Counted from the stretch's first letter, positions 1-12,339 are shown. The stretch is 64,000 nt of DNA from Eumeta japonica (GCA_005406025.1 BGZK01000150.1:1-64000), one strand, 5' to 3'. A program made the numbers and translations. Notes: a model not told the origin generated them from the sequence alone.

Positions 1-616
1 TCTACAATCTGCATAGATTTTCCGACGAGGCGCAAAACCGATTTCCTCAACCCGTTTGACGGGAACCGGTTTTCCGCGTTGGTGCGATATCAATTCTAAT
101 TCTCGGCACGCTGCAAATCGTTTTCGACAGTAGCTCCTGCTGCTCCGTCTTTAACATTATGGCGTGATAGGCGTGCGCGTGAGCAGAAACAGCTCGCTGG
201 TAAAGACCGTCGCCCTCGGATGAGAGCGTACGGTTCGATTTCGCCGGCTTAAGTCGAATCAAAGCAGTCGTCGAAGTACGTTAATTCCGGACATAGATCG
301 TTAACGTTCCCCGAGCCGTATTGTATTTATATTTGCGAGAAGGTATCACCTCGGCATCGGAGTAAATGAAAACTGACGCAATGTTCGATAAATTTTCTAT
401 AATTTTTTATAAATTTTCAAAAATTCTAAAAATAAATTAATTAAAAATATATAAGTTTTCGCTGTGGAAAGTATTGTACCATCGATTCTGCCGAATAAAT
501 TACAGTTGATATAAATTCTGTGTTGACGGTGAACTAGCTCTTAAGTGGTCGTTTCTCTATGAATCCAGCGAACGTGTGCTTCAGAGATTCCGAAATTTGA
601 GGTTATCACATTTCAA
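1..616. other. No gene recognised
   Basis: Mixed-composition sequence, G+C-richer in the first 350 bases and then A+T-rich. The longest open frame (minus, 47-262) has no similarity I recognise and no splice context. Confidence 0.5.
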
Positions 617-850
617 AGTTGGTTGGCGGTGGTCACCGCCGCCCATGGACATTCACAATCTCTAGGGAATCGTCAGCGCGATACCGTACTCCTGAGTATA
701 GGAATAGAATATCTGATGGAGGAGGAAATGAGCCTATAGAGCGGGAAGTAGTGTGAGGAAGGTGGAGTGAGCTACCGGATCTCTCACTCGTCAGACGAAA
801 CGCAACAGCAGAAGCTGTTATTCACGCCTGTATTCCGTGAGTGAGTGGTA
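617..850 (+). repeat. Dispersed repeat, copy A
   Basis: G+C-richer block that aligns, with many substitutions, to 2775-2985. Shared landmarks in order are a GTCACCG..CG.CCATGGAC stretch, an AGCGGGA..AGTGTG stretch and an ACGAAACGCAA motif followed by TGTTA.TTCACG and ATTC.G.GAG. The CCATGGAC part resembles a widespread lepidopteran repeat known to me from memory. Family assignment is inference; the pairing of the two copies is seen directly. Confidence 0.6.
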
Positions 851-1185
851 TGTCGCCGCGGCTCGGCCACTCTGGATCAGTGGTCATGGTTCGATGCTCG
901 ACTATATGAAAGTGAACGCGGTTAGTAGAATAGGTTATGAGCTTTTAATACATTATTCACCGGATGGAACGGCTTTTTGCTTTGGTGGGGTTTTTATTTT
1001 CTGCCGGCCATTTTTTGCCTGTTTTGTTTATTCATACGTTAATAATAATGTTAAAAAAAAACAGTAATAATTGTTACAAATCTAACGTCGATTTAGGATT
1101 TAGGTCCCACTCTTTATTCCTATGCCGGCTTTGTCGCCGAACTTGGTCATCCATTGAAAATTGCTGCTGTGGTTAACAAATCATT
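851..1185. other. No gene recognised
   Basis: A+T-rich linker upstream of the LINE fragment. 1081-1185 may be a more decayed upstream part of that LINE, but no reliable frame is visible. Confidence 0.4.
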
Positions 1186-1592
1186 TGAGGGGCGATATGT
1201 GCGCTTTTTATAATAGAATCCCGGCTGAAATTCAAAATTTGCCATTTCATGAACTTAAACGTTTCTTTGAAAGAAAGTTATACGGCAAGGGCTATTATAC
1301 CGCGTCTGAATATGCCAATGACAAAAACGCATGGGATCGAACCGCTCGGCCATCAGGTCGCTTCATGTTGTTTCTTAGTGTTGTACTAAATTATTCATTA
1401 CTCGATATTCTGTATCGATGAGTATATAAGAGCAAACCTCGAGTGTCTTGTCCATTCTGCTCAAGGTGAATCAGCGTTTGGAATGGGTGGTAATGTTAGT
1501 GTCGAAAACATTTATTTATGACGCATTTCAAGTGGAATTTCTATTACTTACGAAATAAAGCTATTTTTTGATTTGATTTGATTTGTAGTTAT
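1186..1592 (+). pseudogene. 3' end of a jockey/CR1-like non-LTR retrotransposon
   Basis: The frame ending at 1421 encodes the tail typical of jockey/CR1-like LINE reverse transcriptases in insects: FYNRIPAEIQNLPFHELKRF, then KGYYTASEYANDKNAWD. In intact elements this follows the reverse transcriptase, which is absent here, so this is a 5'-truncated insertion, the usual outcome of target-primed reverse transcription. The untranslated tail runs to about 1592 with GACGCATTTCAAGTG, an AATAAAG signal and a short TTTGATT repeat at the end. The same tail is seen at 29955-30275, and the same protein region at 45775-46180. The peptide match is from memory of the family. Confidence 0.75.
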
Positions 1593-2170
1593 ACACATAT
1601 TTTGTATAAAAGTATCAAATTGTGCATCCCCGGAAATAATCTATATATATATAGACATGATTAAAATCCTTCCAGCCGTTTTGAAGATCAGTCCGAGTAA
1701 ACAAACAGACAGACAATTCAATCTCAGTTATATTTAGACATACAACAATGTCATACCAAGGCCGGTATAGCGGTATCAGAATCGTAAGCCTATGGCTTTC
1801 TATGGTTAACTATAGAAATGTATATTGTTTCATTGTGGCGAACGTTAAGCAATCACAATATTCATATCACACACACAGACACACACACACACACACATAC
1901 ATATATTTTGTTCCGATAACATCGTCCGAACAGAACAGGTTCGCGTTCAAAAACCATATGGTAATTTTGTTCCACGTCCGCGGCTCGTACGAGAGGAAGG
2001 TCACAGGAAAATCATTTTTAGTCGCGGAAAGCCTCACACGTGACGAGGCATCGCGAACGCGAGTGACGGCGGGCACTGCGACTTGTATGTTCAGGCGTTG
2101 ACGATTGGTGTTCGGCAGCGACCTGGTCATCCATATCCTACGCGAGACTTTCGTCCGAAGAATCAACGCC
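1593..2170. other. No gene; CA microsatellite inside
   Basis: A+T-rich spacer. It contains the CA repeat at 1868-1899, listed separately. The open frames that overlap it are created by the CA repeat and its complement. Confidence 0.5.
1868..1899. repeat. CA dinucleotide microsatellite
   Basis: About 32 bases of CA with one interruption (CAGA), seen directly. Confidence 0.9.
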
Positions 2171-2586
2171 TACTCTCTAAAACTGAATTAGTAGAATTTT
2201 TACTAATTGAAGTAGTAATAGTAGAAACTACATCAAAATTAGTAATTTTATTTTTAGTTGAATCTACTACAGATTTACTAAGTTTGTAGGCATTACTTTT
2301 CAATTAGTAATTTTTCACTAATTGAAAAAGTAATATGGCCCAACTTCACTACTGAATTAGTAGTTCTGAATTAGTAGTCACTTGACAATTACTAAAATAA
2401 TCACTTTCATAATAGTAGAATTATACTTTTTATTTAGTAGAAAATTTACAATTTTAATTTGTAATCATTTCTACTAATTGAAAGAGTGGATAACCACTTA
2501 TTGCTGGTCGTATACTTTGGACATTTTAAAATAGTAGCTATTGACTATTAATTAGTGGTTTTCCACTTATTCAGTTTTAGAGAGTA
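2171..2586. mobile_element. MITE with 22-bp terminal inverted repeats
   Basis: The ends are inverted copies of each other: 2171 reads TACTCTCTAAAACTGAATTAGT and the right end, reverse-complemented from 2586, reads the same but with one change near the inner end. The element is about 416 bp and has no coding capacity. If TA is a duplicated target site the element proper starts at CTCTCTAAAAC, as in Tc1/mariner-like MITEs. The interior is strongly A+T-rich and carries four copies of ACTAATTGAA in both orientations (2202, 2299 reversed, 2317, 2473). Superfamily is not certain. Confidence 0.8.
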
Positions 2587-2774
2587 TGGGAATGACTGTC
2601 TAATGCTAATGAATAAACCATTAATGGGGCGGTGTTTGTTCGTCTCAGTTTTCCCAATTGTAAGCAATTCGTATATTGGTAGCAATGATGTGACGTTATT
2701 ACGCTATCAAGTACTGCTACGAATTACCGCCACCTATAAGAGATTCGAGTTCTATCTTTTTTTGTTGCATATGC

Positions 2775-2985
2775 GAGGAGTGGGTAGTCACCGTCGTCCA
2801 TGGACGTTGGCCTGTAGGAGCGACCGGCGCGTTGCCGACCTCTCGTGAGATGGTCCGACCTCTAACGGAGGGAGATCGGTTCAATAGAAGCGGGAGAGCA
2901 GTGTGGGCAACCGCGACTCGCACTCTCCGGACGAAACGCAATCCGTTGTTACTTCACGTCTGCATTCTGCGAGAGTGTGACATCT
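2775..2985 (+). repeat. Dispersed repeat, copy B
   Basis: Diverged copy of the block at 617-850, in the same orientation, with the CCATGGACGTTGG and GGACGAAACGCAA landmarks in the same order. The short frames through it show no family I can name. Confidence 0.6.
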
Positions 2986-3469
2986 CATCGATCGATTCGG
3001 CCCATTTTTGTGCTGCGAGTTTTGAGCTTTGAATTGACTACGGTATGGTCGTACCACAATGAAGTCTTCTTCTTCTAAAAATGTTAAAACTCTTAACTGG
3101 CAGATATACAAACAAGCTTTACATGAGAGGTCGTTCTGGAATCGGATTATTTATTAATCGCTTCTTCATTGTCTATATGCTTCTGATAAGGTATTTATAA
3201 ACAAAGGCTGTATAGAGGTATATACCTTATTTTACACACAATAATTTCACAACTTTAAGTAGGTAATATTTATATGCCTAAGGACGTATATTAATGGGTT
3301 TTTTATAACATTTTAATTGTTTCTCCTACATGTATGCTATGCGATTCGATTGCTGTATGTATATTTTGTTAACTTTAATGATTTCGCAATATAATTCCTG
3401 TTGTAAAAAAAATACATCGAAAAAGTGCGATTATTAGTCGCATATTACGGTTCCGTACAAACTTATTTA
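2986..3469. other. No gene recognised
   Basis: A+T-rich sequence with no frame, repeat or RNA structure that I can support. Confidence 0.5.
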
Positions 3470-4118
3470 TGTATGCAGACATTAAATCTATCAAAATACT
3501 TGATAATTTTTATCCGTTTTCAATCTTGATACTGGCGAGATAGTGGTCCAGGAATCGGGTAAATTTTGGAGTTGTACTTTTTTTTCCAAAAAATTTCAAA
3601 TGTTCAAATTTTTGAAGATTTGGAATTTTCTTAGGGACAAATTACAAAAATGTTCTTCCATAAATTGGCATTACATGCCTACATAGCGGTCCGCACTCCA
3701 AATTCTCTCCGCCACTCCACCGGTCAAATTGTGATAATAAAAAAAAATATTGTAAAATTTAAAATTTATCGCTCGACTTGTGCTCTAAGAGCTTGTTTTT
3801 TGTCGAATTTCACGTTTCACGGTCGACGGGAAGTACCCTAGAATTTTAACTTATCTGTGTCAAAATACGCGGCAAAAATGGCCACGTGTTTTTGATTGCA
3901 TTAAGTTTAGACGCTTGATTTTGTTATAGAACTGCGAAATCTTAGATCCAAAATCCCTTGGTTCCGTAACAAATTTCGTATTAGTCTCGACTTCATAACT
4001 CTACACGTTCCTGAAAAAAAATTAAAAGATTTTGACAGTAACTCAGACCCCGTCAACGAAGTGATCTTGCAAGGGTTGCTTTTTTCGTTTGCGGGATACG
4101 GAACCCTAAAAAAACGAA
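3470..4118 (+). repeat. Decayed transposon-like block ending in GGAACCCTAAAA
   Basis: The right end carries AGGGTT, about 25 bases, then AACCCTAAAAAAA, a short stem with an A-rich tail. GGTTCCGT motifs also lie at 3960 and at the ends of the repeats at 7880-8590 and 20275-20965. This GGTTCCGT/ACGGAACCC tail is, from memory, common at the 3' ends of lepidopteran retroposons. No coding remnant is readable. Confidence 0.35.
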
Positions 4119-4436
4119 CAATAATTGAGGAAGGAAATGCACAGGATCATCATTGCGACAATTTAGAAAATATAACATGAAATTAATATTTGTTTCACGA
4201 CCGCAAATATATACTTGTACATTTAACAATAGCAGACTATTTTTAATGATGAACCAATTATATATACCGCATCATGGATATTTGTAGTGATGCGTGCACA
4301 ACTGATTGATACCAGGATAATTCGTTTTACCTTCGTCACAATGTCACCACTAGATGGCGTTTTCGTCGAAAGGTATTTCTTTCTACATAATTTCACATAC
4401 CACTTGGACGTCCTATTAAAAGGAAGCCTCAGTTTA

Positions 4437-4458
4437 TGACGTCATCGTGACGTCATCG
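4437..4458 (+). promoter_or_regulatory. Tandem CRE-like sites (TGACGTCATCG twice)
   Basis: The 11-base word TGACGTCATCG occurs twice back to back. Each copy holds the complete palindromic cAMP-response element TGACGTCA, the binding site of CREB/ATF bZIP proteins. The site centres are 11 bases apart, about one helical turn. No transcript start is evident, so a regulatory role is inference. Confidence 0.4.
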
Positions 4459-5424
4459 ATAATAAATTTGCGCCTGGTTGGCGTCGGCGTGGTACGAATT
4501 GGTACGGACTGATCGGAACAAACATAGCAAACCAAAACAAACACAAATTGAAAAACGATTATTACGTTTTTACCCATGCGGGACCATAGACTAAAAATTA
4601 GCAATCCAAAGCGAAACTTTTTTAAATCACAACCGGTGTTTGGGAATTGAATGTTGAATAAATAAATAAAGTTTCGCGTCGGAATGGTTTAGTAAGATGT
4701 TTAAAGAAAAATTTGAAGAAAATATTCGATATTTGTCCTCGGTGGCCCCCTAAATCTTTTTGGTTTTATAGAAACCGTCTATTGTTTATGGATAAAATTT
4801 CTGTTGATTTAGTGGAAAATGAGAAAAAATTAGGTTATTTATACAAAATTTGAGCATTCTATAATAAGAAAAAAAATCGAGTTAGTAGTCTCTTATAAAA
4901 AAAAGCTCATTATAGAACCATATTATGCATAAGCAAATGTTATTAAAAGTTATTCAACGCAGTTAAAAAAACTTGTATTGTCGTTTACGGCAGTACACCT
5001 ACAATACAACACACCCGTGTCATATTTTAAAAAGGGTTTGTTCACGAAATTTTTGTAATCATTGTAACTTACAATGGGAATACCGATCACGTTTGCTTGT
5101 AAATTAGGAAAATACTTAGAAATTACATCACGGCTTTATTTTTTGATTTACAAATTCAACAGAAAATTGCTATATACCATGCCATGTATATATTTTTTTG
5201 AATTTTGAAATTATGTACACAACGTCAACAGAATTTTTTTTGTTACAAAAACTGTATTATTAACAGGATAGCCTATACGCATTCGTTTTATAATGAGTTA
5301 ATGGAATATATTTTTCCATTAAAATCAGATGAAACACGCACGTGTAGACTAACCGCTAACACAAAATAAATAGGGCCGCGAACAATGACGTGCTAACCGC
5401 ATTGAATAGTTTGATGGTAACAAA

Positions 5425-5450
5425 GCTATATATATATATATATATATATT
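5425..5450. repeat. TA microsatellite
   Basis: Short (TA)n tract followed by TAATAATAATA, seen directly. Confidence 0.85.
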
Positions 5451-5831
5451 AATAATAATATTATGTATTATTATGGATCATATTAGTACAATAAATGAGA
5501 AACAAGTCAGAAATTAAAATTAATATTTATTAAATTTTATATATCAATTTTATTTATTTTCGTTATCGTATTCTACAAAGGATACAATGGGTTTGTGATA
5601 ACCAAAATAAGAAATAAATACTTTTGATTGAATTTTATTTATATATCTAAAAAAAAACTCCATCAATTGTAGTTCCGTATTTTATTGTACTTTCATTTTT
5701 ATTGTTTGACTTATTTAAATTACCTATACGATCGAATCACTCTTTATAATAACAATAACAATAATTATGATTTTTATAATGTTTATAATGTTTTTCAGTA
5801 TATAATATTAGCACGATAAATCGCTAACTAT

Positions 5832-6236
5832 GGGAGCGTCCATAAACTACGTAGCTGGACCAAGGGGGGGGAGGGATAAGCTTAAGCGCTACGCTGAGGC
5901 ACGTAATAGGGGGGAGGGAGTCGAGAGCAAAGCTACGTGGTTTTCTTCAGATGAAAATTTTGTTGAATAAGATAATTTGAGTGACCCCCCCCGGCCCCGA
6001 TGTTAATTTAACAAGAGGAATCAAATAATTAAATACATTATTTTGAAAAAAAATAAACTGTTAATAAATTAATTTATTATTAATTATTTTATTTTATAAA
6101 TAAATTAATGTATCGTGAAAAAAAAACCACGTTCCATTGGGTTGGGGGTCATAGAAAAGGCTACGTGAGGCCACATGGGGGGAAGGAGGAGTCCTAGAGA
6201 GACTAAAATATGACCACGTGGTTTATGGACGTTCCC
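5832..6236. mobile_element. MITE with GGGARCGTCCATAAAC terminal inverted repeats
   Basis: The left end starts GGGAGCGTCCATAAACTACGT and the reverse complement of the right end starts GGGAACGTCCATAAACCACGT. The flanks read CTAT on the left and TATA on the right, so a TA or TAT target duplication is possible. G-rich runs lie just inside both ends and the centre is A+T-rich. The element at 21579-21875 has related ends. The superfamily is not identified. The frame at 6105-6299 on the minus strand is just the right half of this element. Confidence 0.8.
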
Positions 6237-7879
6237 TATACACACTAAACTCACAATGTGAACCAAATAATTGTTAAAAGAATTATTATTACGTACCAAT
6301 AATAACTATTAAATTAATAAAGACAATATTACGTATGAATTGAATATAGTAAACACAGCGGCACAACAGCGAAGAGCATCTGACTATGTATTTCTCGCTC
6401 GGGTACACTCGGCGGTCCCGAGCTCACCCGATCGAGCCTTTCACCTCAGAGCGTGACGGATCAGCCTAACTTACTACCCACGAAAGAATCTGGGTGCGGT
6501 GCGCCAAAAGAAGTTTTCACTTCAAAAATAACTAAAAAGATACTAATAACTTATAAGATATTAATGTAAATTTTTCACCGAACACGACAAAACAAAAGCA
6601 TGGTAATGTAGTGTCTAATGAATTAAGAATAATGATTAAAATAGATCGTACACGAGAGGTCGTATAGTACCTTCTAATATTGAGTGCGTTATTGAGAATG
6701 GCCCGCGGTCGCCGAGTAGTCGAATAGCTTAAAATAATTTAGTAGAAAACAAAATTTTTCGAGTACTTAAAATGAATGAAAAAGGTTCTCTAGGATGCGC
6801 TATTACGAAGAATGGAGAACCTGTCCTGTTTGTTGAAGTCGGTTAAAAAAATATCTTAAATATCGATAATATTATGTATTTGTTATTGTATTTTTTATAT
6901 TTTATACTAATTAATAAAAGATTACAATTTGTCTTAAGGACTAATATCCCTTGTTATTCCAAAAAAAAAAAAAAATACAAAAATTACAAATTTTGGAGAA
7001 ACCTTTTCTCTTGTATTGGCATGATAAATCAGGCGTCAGTCGACTACGACTCCCTGTATTTCGAAAAATATAAATGTAATAATATTATTTAAAAATTCAA
7101 AAAAAAAAAACATTTAAACATTCCGCAGAACGATATTATTAGTAGGTGACAATATTTCGTTTATATTTATTTATTTAAATATAAAAACCAGTCAAATACT
7201 CAAAATGATAAGCGTCCGTACAAAAGACACAAAAACCATAGCGAACACGTCGGCTATTTGAGTCGAACGTTATTACCTAATTTAACATTAGGACGTTGTT
7301 GCCTTGGCGTGGAATGAAGAGAGCATGTTTTACTCCTTTATTTTATTTTATTTATTTATCTAACCGCGTTGAATAAATTATAAATATGAAAAATGGTTGC
7401 GGTCGACTGGATTTTTTCTTTCTGCACGTGTAAAAATAATCGTTTCTCTCGATTTAAATTTCAATAATGTTTTGATTATTGAAATCAATGCCTTTTTTAC
7501 TTTCATTTGTAGTTCGTATAAATATCTAGCCCTTCAATGTTTCACTTTCTAGTATATGTTCAGAAATTACATGAAAAATCAAGTATTTCCGGTCAACTGC
7601 CGATTGACATACGTAGCCGCCTTAAATAAATATTAAAATTTATAATCAAAACCTGCAATCAGAGGTTTAAGGGCATCGACAGCCGAGATGTTTATTAAGC
7701 TCATTAGGGATTCAAAAATAACAGGCTCTCTGTACCGCGAGAAAATTCATTGCAAGTGACTAAAAGTTTTTAAATTCGTAACTTTGTTATTTGACCAAGT
7801 TACATACGAAATGTGCAGGGATGATGATAGTGAATCGAGTCGGAAAAAAAAACGGCCAAGAGCATGTCGGAACATGCCG
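6237..7879. other. No gene recognised
   Basis: Low-complexity A+T-rich sequence with poly-A tracts at 6961 and 7099. Nothing else supported. Confidence 0.5.
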
Positions 7880-8590
7880 ACTGTTGGATTCTGAAGCCGT
7901 TACTACAAGGAAATGTACTACAGATGAAAAAACTAGGTTGTTCATTTTTTTTCATGTTTCTCCCACAGAATAGATATAAGCGCTTTAGTCACCTATAACT
8001 AGAGAAACAAGTAGGTGTGTCGACTATTACTCTGGGACTAGTTCTAAAGTGTATCAGTAAAAGAGCGTATCTTCATGGCACTTACGTCCTTTTGTTGAGA
8101 AGATCAGTTTTTCGGAGATAACTCAAAAACGATACATTCGAACATGTTCAAAATAATCTTCTTTGTAAGTTTTTATTAAGCGTTACCTTTGTTATTTTTC
8201 TTATATTTTTTCACATACGGTTTAGAAAATAAAGGATAGGGGACGCAATTGCTGCTTCTTTCGGAGCCTTTATTTCCGAAATTGTTCACGTAATCAGAAA
8301 AATTGCTTAGAAACCTTAAAGTGTCTTTCAATGAACTGCCGAAATATATGCCACAAGTTAATGTTCGCTGAAAAACATTCTTTTCAGCTTCCGTTACGTG
8401 TACGGAGTGCCTCCCCCCTTGAAATATTTATATTTTTTTATTTAACTATCGAACTAAGTAGCAACTTATACAAGACATCCGCGCTTCAAATTTCATCAAT
8501 ATATATTCTACAGTTTCAGTGTAAAATGCCTGTGACATACGAACGGACATAACGATATGTTATAAGGGTTCCGTTTTAGCCACTTTGGCT
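7880..8590 (+). repeat. Dispersed 700-bp repeat, copy 1
   Basis: Aligns along its length to 20275-20965 in the same orientation. Shared landmarks in order are ACAGATGAAAAAACTA, AACTAGAGAAACAAGTAGGT, GCGTATCTTCATGGCACTTA and a closing GGTTCCGTTTT. Substitutions are frequent, so this is an old family. The GGTTCCGT terminus suggests a retroposon 3' region. No protein remnant is readable; the family is unidentified. Confidence 0.65.
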
Positions 8591-10108
8591 TGTTTTTTTG
8601 GCTAAAAGTACATTCTGGCCGCTCAAACGGCTTACGCTGAGTAGTCAATGAGGGATGTGTCTCAGTACTAAATAATTGCAAATCTTAAAAAGACCTCCAA
8701 GAAAGTGCCCGATAGCGCATGCCCGTCTTGTGAGGGTGGTTCACGATGACCATTTTCGTCTTTGAAGCAAAGCAGCACCAATTTCGTCCCACTTATTTAT
8801 TTGTAAAAGTATTCAATCCGCTATGATTGAATGGATTACAGAAATAATTGTGTAGTCCACGCGAGCAGAACAGCGGACACGGTGACGTTATTAGATGGAG
8901 ATTCAATTTTATAGACGGAAAAATAGCTGTTTCTAATATACGGTATTTAAAAGCAAAAGCTAAGAAATATGTTGTATGTTCATACGAGCGCAGCCGTAAA
9001 CAAAAGCCAGTGTATATTGAAAGCTAGCAATATAAAATATCTCCGTAATAAGAGCTGTATTGTTGCGAAATAACCTCGTGATGTTATAGGTGGTGATTTA
9101 ATGTAACATTTTTACATTATTTCGTTATGTAAATTATTATTATTATTATATTCTTTTTATTCAGTTGTTTCAAATTGAAATGGGACCAGGGTTAATTTCC
9201 TGCAACTTTTTCTTTTAGGGATTGTACGGAAAGGAAAAAGAAAGATTTTACCCTAATAAATGTAAAATAACGAATAGAAGGAAATAGAGCATCTATTAAT
9301 TTAATTAAAAAATAATTGTTCATTGATTTTAATACGGGCGTAACTTGCTTATATTTTTATGGTTATTTATAAAAAAAAACCAGGCGTCCAAAGCGAAGAG
9401 TGATGATAAATACACGTAAAAAAACAAATAGTGTAGTTTTAAAATTGAGGAATTTTTTTTGCATTAAAAAATATATATTTTGTTTCAAAAAAAAGGTAGC
9501 AATCTTGCAGCGAGAGCGAGAGCGAAATTAAAAATGAAGTGTGTAAAAAAAAAATGAATCAGTTCACGCGGATGCGGTCGCAAAAGCAATTTTAAACTCA
9601 AAAAAATGCATTCAGAAAAAGCAAAGTACATACCGCCAAGTGTGATATACGCACATCGGGACACATATTTCTAGGCGACGAGCGCACACACAGACAAGCA
9701 ATTAACATGTTATCGACGTTAACTTAATATGCGTGATCACAAGGCCAACCGAATTCTCACAAGCAAACACATATTTATAGAGATAATTTATCGCTGTTGT
9801 ACTGCCGTTTGTTCTATTCAATACTCAAACTCGTCTATTTGCATATTCGAACAGACGGCGCGAGGGTAATCCCCTTGCCGAATAAATAAAAACTGTCATC
9901 GCAAATTCATTATAACCGAGACGGCGGCGTTATGCAAATTCAGTGCCCATGGCGACGCGCCCGTGTCGGCGTATCGGCCGGCGCTAACGCGTGGTGACGC
10001 AGTGCTCCAAATGCGTCAGAGAGGTTTAATAGAATTGCAAAAATCTTTAGGATGGAAACAATAACAATGGAAGAGTACTGGCAGCCAAGAAAACATGACA
10101 AAAAAAAA
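8591..10108. other. No gene recognised
   Basis: A+T-rich sequence with no supported coding or RNA feature. A short G+C-rich patch lies at 9940-10000. Confidence 0.5.
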
Positions 10109-10510
10109 TTGATTGTCTGTAAAGTCGGTTTCCGGGCGTTAATTTTACGTGATAATGCCATGAGAAAATGTTGATAAAAAATTGCATGCTTTCATGAATT
10201 GAATTGAATTATTATCACTGAATTACCATTATTTTGTATAATACAAAGAAGGAGTTAATTGAAAAAGACAACGTTTTCGATAAATTAACATTTATTTGCA
10301 TTAGTTAATTCAAATATTTTTCTACTTAAATTATACAGTAAAGAGATAGATGCGTCGCAAACCGCACGCTTAGACCGGTCGTGCCTCTCTGTTGTTACGC
10401 GCTCTCGCTCGCACGCTCGGCTCAGGCGGAACGCGACAATGAGTCATGCTTTTTCGTGCGTGTAGCCGGCGTTCATCGATTTATAAAACGTTATCACGTC
10501 AACAAAAGTA
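10109..10510 (+). repeat. Three-copy repeat family, copy 1
   Basis: Starts TTGATTGTCTGTAAAGTCGG and ends with AACGTTATCACGTCAAC. Copies lie at 29483-29866 (opposite orientation) and 58996-59521 (same orientation). An inverted ACGTGATAA / TTATCACGT pair lies just inside the two ends. The second half is G+C-rich with GCTCTCGCTCGC and a shared word GAGTCATGCTTTTTCGTGCG. No coding capacity; a non-autonomous DNA element is the likeliest reading. Confidence 0.7.
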
Positions 10511-11299
10511 TTAAATAAAGAAACAGCCCAATAAGAAGTTGATCCGATTACGTTCTCAAAATAGCCGGAAATTTTATAACACGCACATCACCGAGTAATC
10601 CTTTAATAACGTATATAAATTTAATTTTAGGGGTAAGTTTTTAATGTTCGCAGGGACCTTGTTGAACATGCGCACGCACAGCTCCATGACCGAGCTCGCG
10701 ATGTCGAGTAATTGAGTGACACATACACCCTGTTTATTTTTAAATCGTCTAGTACCGAGTCTACTTCGATTACTGTTTTGAAGTTATACTTCTTTAATTG
10801 AGAAACATAAGTATTTAAAGTATCTTTACACGTATTTCTTTTGAATCTTAAGATTTTTTAGACATTTAGTTTATATACTATTCGTGTACATCATGTAGAT
10901 ACGTATTCATCTATTCTAATTATTCTGATATAGAAACATTAGCGTGTATTTTGTTCATCTTCTACGCATTGCTATTCATCTATTCATCTGATTAGGATGA
11001 AGCTTAGGTGATAAGTTGCGTCATGCGCGGGAAGGTTCTCGAAAAAAACAACAATCAGCATTTGACCCCGATTACATCCGCGTATTATCAACCGATTCCA
11101 AAAACGTTTTGACCGACAATAAGAAGCTACACCTCTGTGTAGCTTTTTATTGTTATATGTATAGAATGTTAAAATTGATATACCGCTCGAGGGTAGCGAT
11201 CGGCTGCGCCCGCGCATTTGCATGGCTATACCGTTTCTAAAAATTCTTTCTCTTCAATAAACTCTTTTACCTTGATTAGCTTTATCTGGTCATGTTTGG
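10511..11299. other. No gene recognised
   Basis: No supported feature. The two overlapping open frames near 11000-11240 lie on opposite strands and have no recognisable product. Confidence 0.5.
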
Positions 11300-11556
11300 A
11301 TTTTGATACCAACACTGGCCTCGCCTGTGACGGAAGGAGGGGTCCGGATCGAAAAGCGAGGCAGAGACCAAAAGGAGAACGGAGTTGAAATCGAGTGGTG
11401 GGACCGATACCGCAATTAGCTCCGTGACCGGCATCGGGATCGCTGGCGGACTGCTATCAAAGGCGGGGCCGAGATCGCGTTCGACAACCAAGGTCGATGT
11501 ACGAGGAAGCGATTCGTTATATGATCAAGCGGGCGAAGACGCGGGCAGAGAACTAG
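11300..11556 (+). mobile_element. Non-autonomous Helitron-like 3' end
   Basis: A G+C-richer block (GACCGGCATCGGGATCG, GGGGCCGAGATCG) that ends in GGGCGAAGACGCGGGCAGAGAACTAG. The block at 55449-55711 has the same design and ends GGGCGAAGCCGCGGGCGTAAAGCTAG. CTRR ends preceded by a short G+C-rich hairpin region are the Helitron 3' hallmark. The left boundary is not visible. Open frames on both strands are by-products of its composition. Confidence 0.45.
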
Positions 11557-12339
11557 GTAAAATATAATAAATTAATATAAATCTCTTATTAATAAAAACA
11601 TTTATAATACTCGACGGTTCCGTAATATTAGAAATGAGTAATTTTTAAATTTACCCGATAAAGAGAATTTGAGTAATTATTGATAGACGTTCTTCATGTA
11701 TACAATTTCTGGGCAATTTTAAGAAAAAAAAGTGATTAAATGCGTTATAATTAAATATTACATAAACATAGAGTAAAATAACACGAAATTATTGCAAGGC
11801 GAAGGCAAGGCAATATTCAGTGAAGATGAAATCGATTCGTCGTAAACGCCAACTCACGTCTTTATCTCGTGAAAAAGAAATTACAATGTACAATGAAATT
11901 TTTATCAACCAACCGATAAAAATTTCATTGTACTTGAACTCCGTTTCATGTGGCGACATGCGCCTCTTAATTAGGGTGATATATGTAAAATTAATGATCG
12001 GGTTACGGCATCCTTTCTCCAAAGTGCAATTTTTAGTATTAAACACAATACGTACGGGCCCATTTATACTCTGGTCCAATTCGCACTTGCCTTTCTATCG
12101 ATAATGTATAGAACTACATCCATTTTCAGTGAGGTGCATATTAATAATAAGGATAATATTGAAAATTAATAATATTGAAAATGAAATATACATTTCATTT
12201 TCACGTCTTTACCAATGCATTTTCTTCCCACGCATGCAAAATAAGGTGGGTGCAATTGCATCTTCACACCCCTTTCTCGGCGCCCACGCAACTACAGGAA
12301 ACGGATCACTAGTCTACTGAACAGTGGGAGTACGTATGC
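11557..12339. other. No gene; hairpin inside
   Basis: A+T-rich spacer holding the hairpin at 11888-11933. Overlapping frames on both strands at 11789-12104 partly mirror each other because of that inverted repeat. Confidence 0.5.
11888..11933. repeat. Perfect 19-bp inverted repeat
   Basis: GTACAATGAAATTTTTATC and its exact complement are separated by the 8-base loop AACCAACC. Pairing stops immediately outside the arms, so I cannot assign it to a longer element. Confidence 0.85.

Larger units (their letters stand above)
4119..5831. other. No gene; CRE motif and TA repeat inside
   Basis: A+T-rich sequence without a supported gene. It contains the tandem CRE motif at 4437-4458 and a TA run at 5425-5450. 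The stretch 4320-4560 is G+C-richer and could be a promoter or the end of an element. Confidence 0.45.

Noticed and set aside
11282..11567. Open frames on both strands in a G+C-rich block
   Set aside because: The block is the counterpart of the Helitron-like 3' end at 55449-55711; its frames are not conserved between the two.
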